From NCBI GenBank assembly GCA_020859755.1, contig JAJBVP010000081.1:1-34238 (forward strand): DNA of 34,238 nucleotides, read 5' to 3'. Source of the DNA: Bacteroidales bacterium (GTDB lineage Bacteria; Bacteroidota; Bacteroidia; Bacteroidales; Muribaculaceae). This document shows positions 13,769 to 24,300 of this stretch, one piece after another. A program made the translations under genes and the position numbers. The first letter of the stretch is position 1, and each line of letters opens with the position of its first letter. The notes under the pieces are model-generated. The model was not told the origin of the DNA, ran no database searches, and saw only the letters and a program-made list of their open reading frames with translations.

Positions 13769-13776
13769 TACCTTTG
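13769..13776 (+). promoter_or_regulatory. Candidate -7 box for the 1496-aa gene
   Basis: TACCTTTG matches TANNTTTG; 50 nt before ATG at 13827 and downstream of the terminator. Confidence 0.45.
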
Positions 13777-13826
13777 CGGTGGACAAATTTTCACACCGAA
13801 AATCTAACAAAATCTCTACATAGACT

Positions 13827-16800
13827 ATGAATCGTTTAAGACTTAGTTACCTATCTATTCTATCTATCCTCACGCTCGCCGTGTCGCCGTGGTGCGCCTA
13901 TGCGGGCACAGTGTATTTTGACAATACCGACGCTAATTGGAACACGGTGTACGCCCACTATTGGGGGGGCGACACCGGCTCCAGTTGGACCGACGCTTCG
14001 AGCGACGATCCAACGTCGGTCACGGCCCACGGCGTCGCCATGACCCGCATGGGCAACTCCAACCTATGGAAAGTGGATATCGACGACAAGAGCACCAGTC
14101 TGGTGTTCAACAACAATGCCGACGAGCAAACCGTCGACATCGTCGTTGACTCAAGCGAGGCCTCCAACGCCAAATATCGCGCCACTGCAAAAAACACCAA
14201 AGGTAAGTGGACCTACAATTCCGACCCCTACCCCTTGGTAGCCGACTCTCAGTTCAAGCTGTACCTCTTCGGCGACCTCAATTCCTCACAGGATGGCGCC
14301 ATCGTCAAGGACGATTACGTGGCCATCGAGATGACCCGCCAGGTCGACGGCACCTTCACCGCCTCGGGCGTGCAGCTCACCCGCAAGAAACATGACGACT
14401 ACGCCTACGTGTCGTTCTGCTCCACCACTTCGATGGTGATGCACAGCATCGTCGCGTCGTCGCTCGCCGACACCAACACTGGAAACAGCAATGCCGACCG
14501 TTACGGCTCCTCCACAACCGATGAGACCGTCACCTATGGCTCCCCGTCGACCGTGATCGCGCGACTGAAATGGAGCAACCGCACCTCGGCAGGTTACCAC
14601 GACTGGGCACTCGACGCCGGCAAATATAATATCAAGGTAGACCTCACCGACGGGATGGAGGTTACATTCACCCCCGCCAACTCGGTGAACATGCCCCTGA
14701 CCAAAGCCGATTTCGTCAACTCCGACGGCACGCCCCGCGCCCATTACTTCTTGGTGGGCTCGCGCCAGGGCGACTGGCACCTGCAGCCCGAGTGGGAGCT
14801 GGAGCAGCAAAGCAACGGCACGTGGACCATCCCCGGCGGCCGCTTCATCTACCCCGGTTACATCGGAATCGCCAAGGTCGACAATTACTACGACTATACC
14901 TTCCAGCGCTACAAGCTATTCGCCAAGCCCGGCGAGAAGATCCAGGACAAGAGCGACAACGCCTGGTCGGCCATCACACTCTCAGCCGACGGCCTGTCCT
15001 CGCAAGGCACTGTGCACGGCTACATCGATTACCCCGACTTGAGCGACACCTATGGCGACAACACTTGGTTCCCCTCCTCGGACGGTGCTGTGAAATTCAG
15101 CACGGCCAACGCCATGATCCTTTACGCCAACATGACCGACGAGTATCAGGACCCCAAAAACCAAGTTGCCCAAGGCATCAACACGGCCCGCAACTCCAAG
15201 GGCCTGTGGTGTGACAACATCGTCGTGACGCTCGACTCCGACTCCAACCCCGCCGGCATCTCCTTCAGCGGCCTGTCGAAATTCAACGCCAAGGAGTTTA
15301 TCTTCACCCTCGTTGGCGGCGAGATCCACAACGAGCGTATCGACGCGTTGAGCCAAGCCAATCCTGGCGTCTACGACCACCCGCTGTGGGACACCCAATC
15401 GTCCAACGGCTACGGCTGGCACGACGCGTGGGTGCAATACGACGACCAGGGCAACGTCTACCACGACGGCAACGGCGAGTTGATCTACCAGACGGTGTTC
15501 ACCCGCTCGTGGTTCAAGGCTCACCCCAGCTATTTCTACCGCTCCAAGGACAATCTGCTCTATACTTCCGACGACATCACCTTCGTCAACGCCGCAGCTC
15601 TTGACGACCTCGACAACGACCCGTTCAAAAACTTCTACACCTCTCGCCCGGCCAACGGTGACCAGATTGGCGACCTCGAGGCCTTCACCTGGAGCGACGA
15701 CACCTATACCTACACCTTCCCCGAGAAGATGGTCGACAGCAGTGAGGATCAAATCAAGTCGCGCTCTACCGACAAAGGCTGGGAATGCTTCGTGGTAAAG
15801 GACATTTGGGTGTCGGGCGACTACAAGATATGGTCGGGCTGGGGCGGCAACAGCGTGTTCTACGAGTTTGACAACACCTGGGGCAGCGAGTTGCGCTCCT
15901 CCCAGCGCTGGAACCGCGAGAACGGCGGCTCGGCCATCAAAAACAACAACCAATGGACCGGCGGCTTCGACGTCAACTCGTCGGCCGAGGTGGAGGTGTA
16001 CCCCACCTACATCGACGTGGAGAGCGCCAACTTCTACTTCGGATTCGACATGGACGCCAACCGCTGGGTGGAGACCTTCTTCGACCGCATCATCTTCTGG
16101 TACAACGCCGAGGACGGCATTGAGAACGGCGTGCTGCAGTTCATCTCCCAGGCCAACGGCCCCAAGATCCGCGCCTACGAGGTGGAGGGCGATAACCACT
16201 CCATCGAGTACCGGTGGTACATCGACCAGAGCAACGTGGAAGAGGGCACCCTCAACGACAAGGAGATCGCCTCCTACACCATCACCCGCTACCGTGTCAC
16301 CTCGGAGGGCGAGTCGCTCAACGGCGTCACCGAGGAAAATATCGTGCCCGAGGAGAGCAAGAATATCATATCGAAATTCGACCCCGAGACCGGCTTGCTC
16401 ACCTTCATCGACAAAGGCACGGTGACCGATGAGGACGCCGAGGGCGACCTCCCGGCCGGCACCTACCTCTACGTCGTGTCGGTGACCTATTCCGACGGCG
16501 TTACCAAGAGCGCCAAGAGCAACCGCATCACCATCTACGACCCCGACAACGTGGCCGACCCCGATCCCCTGGCCTTCCAGCTCATCGAGCTCACCAAGAA
16601 CCAGGAAGTGACCATCGACGGCACCACCTATACCGACGCCATCGAGTATCTGGCCCCCACCAACGCCTCCACCATCCGCTCGCGTGGCGCGGCCGCTCTC
16701 AACTACCGCACCGACAACGGCACCATGTATATCGTGAGCGCCGGCAAGGACGACTCCTCCATCCAGCTCCACGCCCTCGACGCCACCAAGACCTGGAACC

Positions 16801-18317
16801 TGATCAAGAATCACCCCGAGGCTTACACGTGGACCTCCGACTTCTACGTGCGCTCCCTTACCGAGACAACCTTCAACAACCGCATGAACAACTACCGCCA
16901 AAATGGATTGATCCAGCAGGCGGCCAATCCCGTGCCGGAGCTTACGGTGACCGATTCCAGCGTGTCGCAAGCCGCCGCGTCGACCCTTTCCAAGGTTATC
17001 CAGCAGGGTGACGACGCCGCCAACCCCTCGGGAAAAGGCTACTACGGCTCTATCGTCAAGCGCTCCGGATCCCTGGCCAAGGCCTCGTTCAACGTGGCTA
17101 TGAGCTACACCGTCGACAACCAGGCTCGCAACTCGTCGGCCACCACCATGGGTGCCTCCGTAATGCCCAAGCCCTACAGCATCGCAATGACCGGCTACGA
17201 GGAGACGAAGGAGAATATCGACGGTTTCTCGGGCGAGCTCACGGCATCAGTGCGCGCCGGAGTCAACAACCACTCCGACCCCACCGAGCGCACCCTCACG
17301 TTCAAGGCCGAGGACGTCGACCTGCTCCACCTCAACGCCAAGTTCACCTTGCGGCAGCCAAACGTAAGCCCTGAGATTCTGGCCAAATACGACATCCGTT
17401 ACCAGGTGAACGGCTACAATTACACCGTCATCAACGGTAACAAGTCCACCGAGCGGCTGTTCTCCACCCAATACGTCGACCGCGGTCACACCGCCCTTTC
17501 CGATGGCTATTCCATCACTGTAAGCGACGTCAACCCCCATGGCGACGACAATGTGGATGTCTCCTACACCCCCGACGTATATCCCGGCATCGAGGTGACC
17601 ACCACCACCTATATCGACAAGGACAACTCCACGTCGACCCTCGCCGGCACCTACCACTACACCGACCTGCTGGCCGCCACCCCCAACGTGGTAACCCGCG
17701 GCGAGGCTCCCCAAATCGGTAGCGTACAACTCGAATACACTGTCAACGGCGACCTTGCCAACTGCAACGTGTGGGGATTGAGGAGCTACTCCCAATTCTC
17801 CCACATGGGCACCCACACCGATGTATTCGACGGCGGCGACTCCCCGATGACCCCCAGCCTTTACATGCTTGAGGCTACCGACACCGACGGTGGAAATTAT
17901 GAGGCCTACTACCTGCTTTCCACCATGCAATCCAACGCCACCGTCACCATGGACACCCCGCGATGGTTCGCCACCCAAATGCCCTCGACCGTGACCAATC
18001 CCACGCTCTACTTCACCCCGGTGTACATCTTCGCCTACAACCCCACGGTATCTTGCAGCGGATTGACCCCAGCCACCTCCATCTCGGGTAAAGCCGACGC
18101 CACTTCGGTAAGCTTTATCGGTGTCACCGGCACCCCCGGCACAGGCACATCCGCCAACCCCGTCTACACTGGCGTGGAGGAGATCACCATAGACTCCCTC
18201 ACGGGCTATGTCCTCTACAACCTTCAGGGTCAGCGCGTCCTCAACCCCGTCCGTGGCCAGGTCTACCTTGCAGTTCTTAACGGCCATCACGCAGCCAAGA
18301 AAGTAATCTTCCAATAG
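13827..18317 (+). CDS. Large secreted multidomain protein, probable carbohydrate-binding (CBM26-like N-terminus), no recognised catalytic domain
   Basis: Signal peptide; TVYFDNTDANWNTVYAHYWGG is starch-binding-module-like; very long extracellular-type sequence; C-terminus VEEITIDSLTGYVLYNLQGQRVLNPVRGQVYLAVLNGHHAAKKVIFQ is sorting-domain-like. Confidence 0.7.
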   Translation: MNRLRLSYLSILSILTLAVSPWCAYAGTVYFDNTDANWNTVYAHYWGGDTGSSWTDASSDDPTSVTAHGVAMTRMGNSNLWKVDIDDKSTSLVFNNNADEQTVDIVVDSSEASNAKYRATAKNTKGKWTYNSDPYPLVADSQFKLYLFGDLNSSQDGAIVKDDYVAIEMTRQVDGTFTASGVQLTRKKHDDYAYVSFCSTTSMVMHSIVASSLADTNTGNSNADRYGSSTTDETVTYGSPSTVIARLKWSNRTSAGYHDWALDAGKYNIKVDLTDGMEVTFTPANSVNMPLTKADFVNSDGTPRAHYFLVGSRQGDWHLQPEWELEQQSNGTWTIPGGRFIYPGYIGIAKVDNYYDYTFQRYKLFAKPGEKIQDKSDNAWSAITLSADGLSSQGTVHGYIDYPDLSDTYGDNTWFPSSDGAVKFSTANAMILYANMTDEYQDPKNQVAQGINTARNSKGLWCDNIVVTLDSDSNPAGISFSGLSKFNAKEFIFTLVGGEIHNERIDALSQANPGVYDHPLWDTQSSNGYGWHDAWVQYDDQGNVYHDGNGELIYQTVFTRSWFKAHPSYFYRSKDNLLYTSDDITFVNAAALDDLDNDPFKNFYTSRPANGDQIGDLEAFTWSDDTYTYTFPEKMVDSSEDQIKSRSTDKGWECFVVKDIWVSGDYKIWSGWGGNSVFYEFDNTWGSELRSSQRWNRENGGSAIKNNNQWTGGFDVNSSAEVEVYPTYIDVESANFYFGFDMDANRWVETFFDRIIFWYNAEDGIENGVLQFISQANGPKIRAYEVEGDNHSIEYRWYIDQSNVEEGTLNDKEIASYTITRYRVTSEGESLNGVTEENIVPEESKNIISKFDPETGLLTFIDKGTVTDEDAEGDLPAGTYLYVVSVTYSDGVTKSAKSNRITIYDPDNVADPDPLAFQLIELTKNQEVTIDGTTYTDAIEYLAPTNASTIRSRGAAALNYRTDNGTMYIVSAGKDDSSIQLHALDATKTWNLIKNHPEAYTWTSDFYVRSLTETTFNNRMNNYRQNGLIQQAANPVPELTVTDSSVSQAAASTLSKVIQQGDDAANPSGKGYYGSIVKRSGSLAKASFNVAMSYTVDNQARNSSATTMGASVMPKPYSIAMTGYEETKENIDGFSGELTASVRAGVNNHSDPTERTLTFKAEDVDLLHLNAKFTLRQPNVSPEILAKYDIRYQVNGYNYTVINGNKSTERLFSTQYVDRGHTALSDGYSITVSDVNPHGDDNVDVSYTPDVYPGIEVTTTTYIDKDNSTSTLAGTYHYTDLLAATPNVVTRGEAPQIGSVQLEYTVNGDLANCNVWGLRSYSQFSHMGTHTDVFDGGDSPMTPSLYMLEATDTDGGNYEAYYLLSTMQSNATVTMDTPRWFATQMPSTVTNPTLYFTPVYIFAYNPTVSCSGLTPATSISGKADATSVSFIGVTGTPGTGTSANPVYTGVEEITIDSLTGYVLYNLQGQRVLNPVRGQVYLAVLNGHHAAKKVIFQ

Positions 18318-18388
18318 CAAACAAGGAGCGTGGGCGCCCCGCCCGCGCAATTAGCGAACAAGGAGCGTGGGCGCCCCCGCCCGCTCCA
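18314..18388 (+). repeat. Dispersed intergenic repeat family A, two tandem copies
   Basis: caaacaaggagcgtgggcgccccgcccgcgcaatt then gaacaaggagcgtgggcgcccccgcccgctcc; the first copy begins at the stop codon of the 1496-aa gene. Confidence 0.85.
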
Positions 18389-18421
18389 GGAACAAGATAA
18401 TTAAGTTAGTAGTTCTATATC

Positions 18422-20251
18422 ATGAAGCCTATCTTCACCATCATTGCCGCCGCTGGAGCCCTCGTGGCCCCAGCCGCGGTCGTGGCGGCCGACTTCGTCT
18501 CCACAGCATTCGGAATCGTCCACATTCCAGCCTCGGCCTCCGAGTATGAGGCCATGTCTATCGACCTTAGCACCGACAAGTGTGCATATGCCCCCGGCGA
18601 GGCCGTCTCGTTCACCGCCTCGGCAGCCCCGGCTGGCGCTCGCGTAAGGTATCTCAACGGCGCCGATGTCGTGGCCGATGTCGAGTTATCCTCCAAAAAG
18701 TGGCAATGGACTCCTCCAACCACCGATTTTCAAGGCTACCTCGCTGAGGTATACGCAACAGCCGGCGACGGATCCGAGACCGTTCTCGGCACTATCGCCG
18801 TCGATGTCTCCAGCGACTGGACTATGTATCCCCGATACGGCTTCGTGGCCACTTTCGACGACACAAAGCTCGCCGACGGCGTGGTCGAAAGCGAAATGGA
18901 CTACCTCAACCGTTGCCACATCAACGGCGTGCAGTTCCAGGATTGGCACTGGAAGCACCACTGGCCCCTGGCCGGCACCCGCGACAACCCCATGGACGTT
19001 TACACCGATATCGCCAACCGCACGGTATACGCATCGGTGGTCAAGAAGTACATCGAGGAGCAACACAAGCACGGCATGAAAGCCATGTTCTACAACCTCG
19101 CTTTCGGCGCCCTCGACGGCGCTGAGACCGACTACGACGAGGACGGCTGGAGCGTCGAGGAAACCAAGTATCTGTACACCGACCGCAACCACACCACCCG
19201 CGATTACCACGCTCTCCCCTCGGGTTGGAAAAGCAACATCTACCTCACCCAGCCCGGCAACTACTTCTGGATCGAGTGGATGAAAAAGCGCAACGACGAC
19301 GTATACGCCAACTTCGACTTCGACGGCTACCAGATCGACCAGCTCGGCGACCGTGGCACCCGTTACGACTACTGGGGCGAATATGTCGACCTCCCCACCA
19401 ATTACGTCACCTTCATCAACGGCATGAAGGAAAAGCACCCCGGAAAGCGCCTGGTGATGAACGCCGTAAGCTCGTTCGGCGGCGACAAGATCGTTGCCAC
19501 GGGTAAGGTCGACTTCGCCTATAACGAGACCTGGGATTCCGAGAAGTACTACCTCGACCTGCGCAACATCATCGGCAACAACGACGGTGCCAGCAACTAC
19601 GGCGTGCGCACGGTCTTCGCATCCTACCTCAACTACAACCGCGCCGACCGCGGCGACGGCTACATGAACACTCCCGGCGTGTTGCTCACCGATGCCGTCA
19701 TGATAGCCATCGGCGGCAACCACCTCGAGCTGGGCGACCATATGCTTTCCCGCGAATACTTCCCCGCTTCGCCCCTCAAGATGAGCGACGAGCTTCGCGA
19801 GGCCATGATCCGCTATTACGACTTCCAGACGGCTTACCAGCAACTCCTTCGCGGCACCCTTTCAACCAAGAATGAGATTTGGGAACCCGTCACCTCGCTG
19901 GCCTCGGCCTCCGATACCCGCGTCAACAACTGGCCACCACAGACGGGCGGTATCACCGTCTACGAGCGCGCCACGGCCGACGGCGGCAAGAAGATCTATC
20001 ACCTGCTGAACTTCTCCACGGCCGACAATGTGGAATGGTGCGACACCGAGGCAGTGCGCCCCGAGCCCCGCGAAATGACCAGTCTGCCTATACAGATAGC
20101 CTGCGGTTCGGGAGCCAAAAAGGTGTGGACAGCCTCGCCCGACTACCTCGGCGGCGCCCCCCAGGAGCTCGCCTTTCAATCCACCAGCGACGGCGTGCAA
20201 GTCACCGTTCCCGCCCTTAAATACTTATCAATGATTGTAGTAGAATTCTGA
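18422..20251 (+). CDS. Second GH66-family dextranase-like protein (non-lipoprotein signal peptide)
   Basis: MYPRYGFVATFDDTKLADGV, HINGVQFQDWHWKHHWPLAGTRDN, NFDFDGYQIDQLGDRG, VDFAYNETWDSEKYY; paralogous to 8179-9984. Confidence 0.88.
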   Translation: MKPIFTIIAAAGALVAPAAVVAADFVSTAFGIVHIPASASEYEAMSIDLSTDKCAYAPGEAVSFTASAAPAGARVRYLNGADVVADVELSSKKWQWTPPTTDFQGYLAEVYATAGDGSETVLGTIAVDVSSDWTMYPRYGFVATFDDTKLADGVVESEMDYLNRCHINGVQFQDWHWKHHWPLAGTRDNPMDVYTDIANRTVYASVVKKYIEEQHKHGMKAMFYNLAFGALDGAETDYDEDGWSVEETKYLYTDRNHTTRDYHALPSGWKSNIYLTQPGNYFWIEWMKKRNDDVYANFDFDGYQIDQLGDRGTRYDYWGEYVDLPTNYVTFINGMKEKHPGKRLVMNAVSSFGGDKIVATGKVDFAYNETWDSEKYYLDLRNIIGNNDGASNYGVRTVFASYLNYNRADRGDGYMNTPGVLLTDAVMIAIGGNHLELGDHMLSREYFPASPLKMSDELREAMIRYYDFQTAYQQLLRGTLSTKNEIWEPVTSLASASDTRVNNWPPQTGGITVYERATADGGKKIYHLLNFSTADNVEWCDTEAVRPEPREMTSLPIQIACGSGAKKVWTASPDYLGGAPQELAFQSTSDGVQVTVPALKYLSMIVVEF

Positions 20252-20253
20252 CC

Positions 20254-21069
20254 ATGAGAAAAATCATATCCACCCTCGCCCTCCTGGCAACCATCACCGG
20301 CGCAGCCTCCGACGGGCTTTTGGACAACGCCATCGCCTACGAGGCCGTGGCCGTCAACTCCACATCTTATAAATGCTGCGAGGTGCTGCCTGTGGGCCGC
20401 TACGCCATCACCGCTACCGACGGCAACGAGACACGCTACCTCTCCGTGGCCGCCAACGGTGCCTACACCTACGCCACCTCTCCCGACGACGCCACATTCT
20501 TCACTGTCACCGATGACAACCCCTACCAGCAAGTGCTCATCGACGCCGCCGCCGCGACGGTCGAGACCCGCGACTTCACACCCTGGCAACAACTCTACGT
20601 CGTGGGCAGCTTCAACTCTTGGGCATTCACCCCGATGGAATGCGCCGACCTCGACGAGCAGGTGTTCACCTACACCGGCACAATCGCCACCACCGCTGGC
20701 ACCGAGCTGAAATTCATGGGTGCCAACTACTATTCGCCCGGGGCCGACCCCAACGGCGTGCACCCCCTAACCAACGGCGAAACGCTCACCTCGGCCGCCC
20801 ACGTGGCCACCGGCACCTCCACCGACTACAAATGGACCGTCCCGGCCACCGACTCCTACTCCATCACCGTCAACCCCTTCAAGCTCACGGCCTCGGTGTC
20901 GACCAACTCGTCGACCGACATCGACCGCACAGTGGCGACGGTTGACGCCGACCAGATCCTCGCCGTCTACGACCTCATGGGACGTCCCGAGCCTTGCGAC
21001 CTGGTCCTGCTCCCCTCGGGCCTCCACATCGTCGTAACCCCCGCCGGCACCACCAAGATCCTCCGCTAA
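20254..21069 (+). CDS. Small SusF-like secreted protein with sorting-type C-terminus
   Basis: LYVVGSFNSWAFTPMECADLDEQVFTYTGTIATTAGTELKFMG module; C-terminus ILAVYDLMGRPEPCDLVLLPSGLHIVVTPAGTTKILR. Confidence 0.7.
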   Translation: MRKIISTLALLATITGAASDGLLDNAIAYEAVAVNSTSYKCCEVLPVGRYAITATDGNETRYLSVAANGAYTYATSPDDATFFTVTDDNPYQQVLIDAAAATVETRDFTPWQQLYVVGSFNSWAFTPMECADLDEQVFTYTGTIATTAGTELKFMGANYYSPGADPNGVHPLTNGETLTSAAHVATGTSTDYKWTVPATDSYSITVNPFKLTASVSTNSSTDIDRTVATVDADQILAVYDLMGRPEPCDLVLLPSGLHIVVTPAGTTKILR

Positions 21070-21081
21070 CCCATAACCCTT

Positions 21082-21112
21082 ACGGGGCGTGGGCATCTTG
21101 CCCGCGCATCCC
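21082..21112 (+). repeat. Dispersed intergenic repeat family A (diverged copy)
   Basis: cggggcgtgggcatcttgcccgcgc, same GCGTGGGC...GCCCGCGC core. Confidence 0.6.
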
Positions 21113-21250
21113 TGGGGTGGGGCCCTTCTTATCTTGATGAACTGAATGAATCGTCCATCGTCACCTCCGAATGCACAATACCGTAATGTTTCCCATCTTC
21201 CACGCCATAGGTGGAGATGAGTTACATATTAATCCCCAGTTACCTCACGT

Positions 21251-21300
21251 GATGTGGGCCGCCGAACGTCGGCCCGCCCAGGCTCCGCGTACGTTCTGGC
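21251..21300 (+). repeat. Dispersed intergenic repeat family B
   Basis: gatgtgggccgccgaacgtcggcccgcccaggctccgcgtacgttctggc. Confidence 0.65.
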
Positions 21301-21317
21301 CCCACCCCTATAAGACG

Positions 21318-24300
21318 TTACATGGGCTTGATCATGGACTCGATAAAGTCGACCTCCTCGTCGCTCAACCCATACTTATCGTATAGTTGCCGATCAATCC
21401 CATCCACCTCCTTTTTCCAGTCAATCTCCTCATTGCTAGCGAAATCCTGCATGGGAACAAAAGCAAAGCATTCCTTGGTAACATTCACCGATGTTACCCC
21501 CTGTCGGAGAAGATAACGAGCAAATTTTGTTCGCAAATACTTTTTATAATTATTTGCTTCGTTCTCAGTTTCAAACGCAGCGGTATCTATATAGGTTTCG
21601 GTATTGATTTCGCCAGGGACTAAGATCTTAGGTTCTGTTATGACCCGATAACCCTCCCCGGGTTTTACACTCATCTCACCGTTACTAGGAACGAATCTTC
21701 CTATAATGATTTTATAGGAATCTACTAAATCATTACCTTTTTTGATCTCAGAACGGTTAATTTTAGACCATCCTTGACTAGTGAGTATTCTAACATCTCC
21801 ATTCTCGCTCCCACGAAAATATGTTCGAAAGCCAAAGGGATTAATGGGCAGTACTAGCTCATTAAGGAATTTGGGTTCATGATCGAGTATTTTCCTAAGA
21901 ATCGGTATTGCAGCATTCGACCGGATGAGCACTCCAAATTCGTTAAGATACCTAGATTCTTCTTTATTTTTAAGTGCGACATTATTTATGATAGTGCACG
22001 GGCCTTTGTAATCATTATTCCACAAAAACACACATAATCCCCCTGCAATATCTACTGCGGGGAAAAGATCCTTGCTCAATTCGTAATCTGCTAACTTCCG
22101 AAGATGAGTATCTTGCATCATAGAAGAGCGGAAGTCATCAAGACCGCGGCCCCCTGCATACCATCTAGCAGGCATAATCATCGAAACATAGGTAGGAGAC
22201 AAAGATCTAGCCAAATCCACAAAGTGTTGATATACAGGCACTGCTCCGCGGTCAGTACCGCCATCCATGACTTGGTATGGTGGGTTGCCGACGATGGCTT
22301 TGAATTTGAGGTCTTTCTTTTCTTGGGTTTTCATGTCGGTGGGGTTGATGTCCCAGAAGTTGTAGCCACCGCGCAGGCAGGTGACAACATGGGACGGGTT
22401 CTTTTTAACGTCCTCGATCAGATCCTTGGTGGCGTACCAAGAGCGCACGTGGTGGGCACCTCCCTGATAGCCGAGCAGCACACGGCGGGTGATCATGGCT
22501 GCCATCTCGCTCTTGCACAGTACATACACGTTGCAGCCAACAACCTCGCGCCATAATGCTTGTTCCTCCTCGGGGGTGTCACTGGGGAAAAGGCTTGACT
22601 GCTTGCGCTGACGGAAGATAGTATAAGTGATCCAAAGGGGATACAGGCCCGACTTGGAGTTGATTTCGAGCACTTTTAGGTCGGGGGTATTGAGCCAATC
22701 GTCGGTGACACCCTCCTGATTCACCAGCTGGGGCTCCTCGAGGTGCACCCGATGGGTGGCGGAGTCGAAAAAGTCGTAGCCGCCGATTGTGTCGGCAAGG
22801 TGCATGTTCACCACTCGCCAGGGGGTGAGGACGGTTTCCTTGTCGGGGAAACGGAAATTGGCAATCATCTCGGCGATGGCCTTGGTGCGCTCGGTCACCG
22901 AGAGTGAGTCGGCGGCAATCGTACGGTCGCGCACCATCTTGGCGGCCGATGAGAAAATCTCCTCATTGAGAACTCCGGCATCGAGCAGCGATTCCAGCTC
23001 CTTTCGCCCCACCCCCTTGGGCATAAACACCTCGAGCGACTCGTCGTCAACGATTTCGAGCAGCCGGTGCAAGGTGATATCCTCGTCTGGGGGAATATCG
23101 GCTCCAAACACGAGCATTGGCATGCGCACGTAGATATTGGTCAACACGGCCAAGGCCTGGCGCGCGGGGTCGCTCTTTTTGGAGCCCTTTTTGGAGGTTG
23201 ATGGCGTTTGTTTGCCGTTGCCTGGTTTGCCTGTGCCTTTCCCGGGGTTGGGCTTGTCCTTGGGGAAGGTGGAGCTAAGGGTGATTGTGCCCGAGCCTGA
23301 AGGATCGTCAAGCACGTGGCCGGCCTTCTGCATCTTGAGGCCAACGTCCTGAATGGCTTTGCGCTGCTTCTCGGTGAGTGTGCCCAGGTCGACAAACATG
23401 CGCTTGTCGCGAAAACCGCGACGTATCACGTGGTCGGAGTAGGCGCGGCCTATCGACTGCATGAGGGTGACGGTGTCGTAATTTCGCTCACGCGAGCCCT
23501 CATGGGCGATAATGGCGTAAAAACGCAGGACATCCTTATAAGCCTTCTCGGCGGAGACCTGGGTCATGGGGATGCCGTCAATGTCGGCCACTTGAGAAGG
23601 ATGGGATTGATGGTGGACCATGTCGTTGATCACCATAAGGATACGGTCGGGAGCGAAGTCGAAAGCGTAGCACACGGCCTTTTTGGGCATCACGTTGCGT
23701 CGAGTGGCCGTTTGGGCGCGGAAGATTGTCTGGAGATAGAATGCGGCGCTGATTTTCTCGCCTCCGCTGAGCATAAACACGCCGCTCCATTCTGGGATGC
23801 TCACGCCCGTGGTCAGTCGTCCGCATGAGAGGGTGATGGTCTTGGGGTTATTGGCGATGGCGGTTTGTACCTTCCTAAGGGCGTCCTTTTCAAGTTTGTC
23901 CTGTTTTTTGGCATCGATATCGTCTTGGGCCAACTCGTCGCCCTCACCTGCCACATTCACCACGGTGTATTGCTTGAGTGTGGGATGGCTTTGTATCATT
24001 TTGCTCAGGGCCGCGGCTGCTTTTACGCCGGGCACCACCCATAGGGTGTGGCTCAAGGAATAGCGAAACGCATCGTTGCTATAAGGGTAGCACGTTTCGG
24101 GCTTGCTTTCATCACACAGCAAGTCGAGGAAACGGCGCACATCCTTCTCGTGGACAAATTGATCGTCCTCCACGCGGAAGAATTCGGCGAAGTTGAAGTA
24201 ATCGTTGTTTTGGTCAGGCTGATAGTCAGCGAATTCGTCGAGCTTGTAGGTGTGCACCTCCAGACGGGGGAGGTCGGCATATGGATTGGGCTCGGTGGGA

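Noticed and set aside
14982-16970. 662-aa minus-strand ORF opposite the 1496-aa gene
   Set aside because: Same antisense codon-bias artefact; repetitive VGVGGG-type composition.
18314-18388. Possible CRISPR array from the repeated units
   Set aside because: Only two direct units with a few nt between them and dispersed copies elsewhere; REP-like, not a repeat-spacer array.
18686-19843. 385-aa minus-strand ORF opposite the second GH66
   Set aside because: Shadow ORF with no domain signal.
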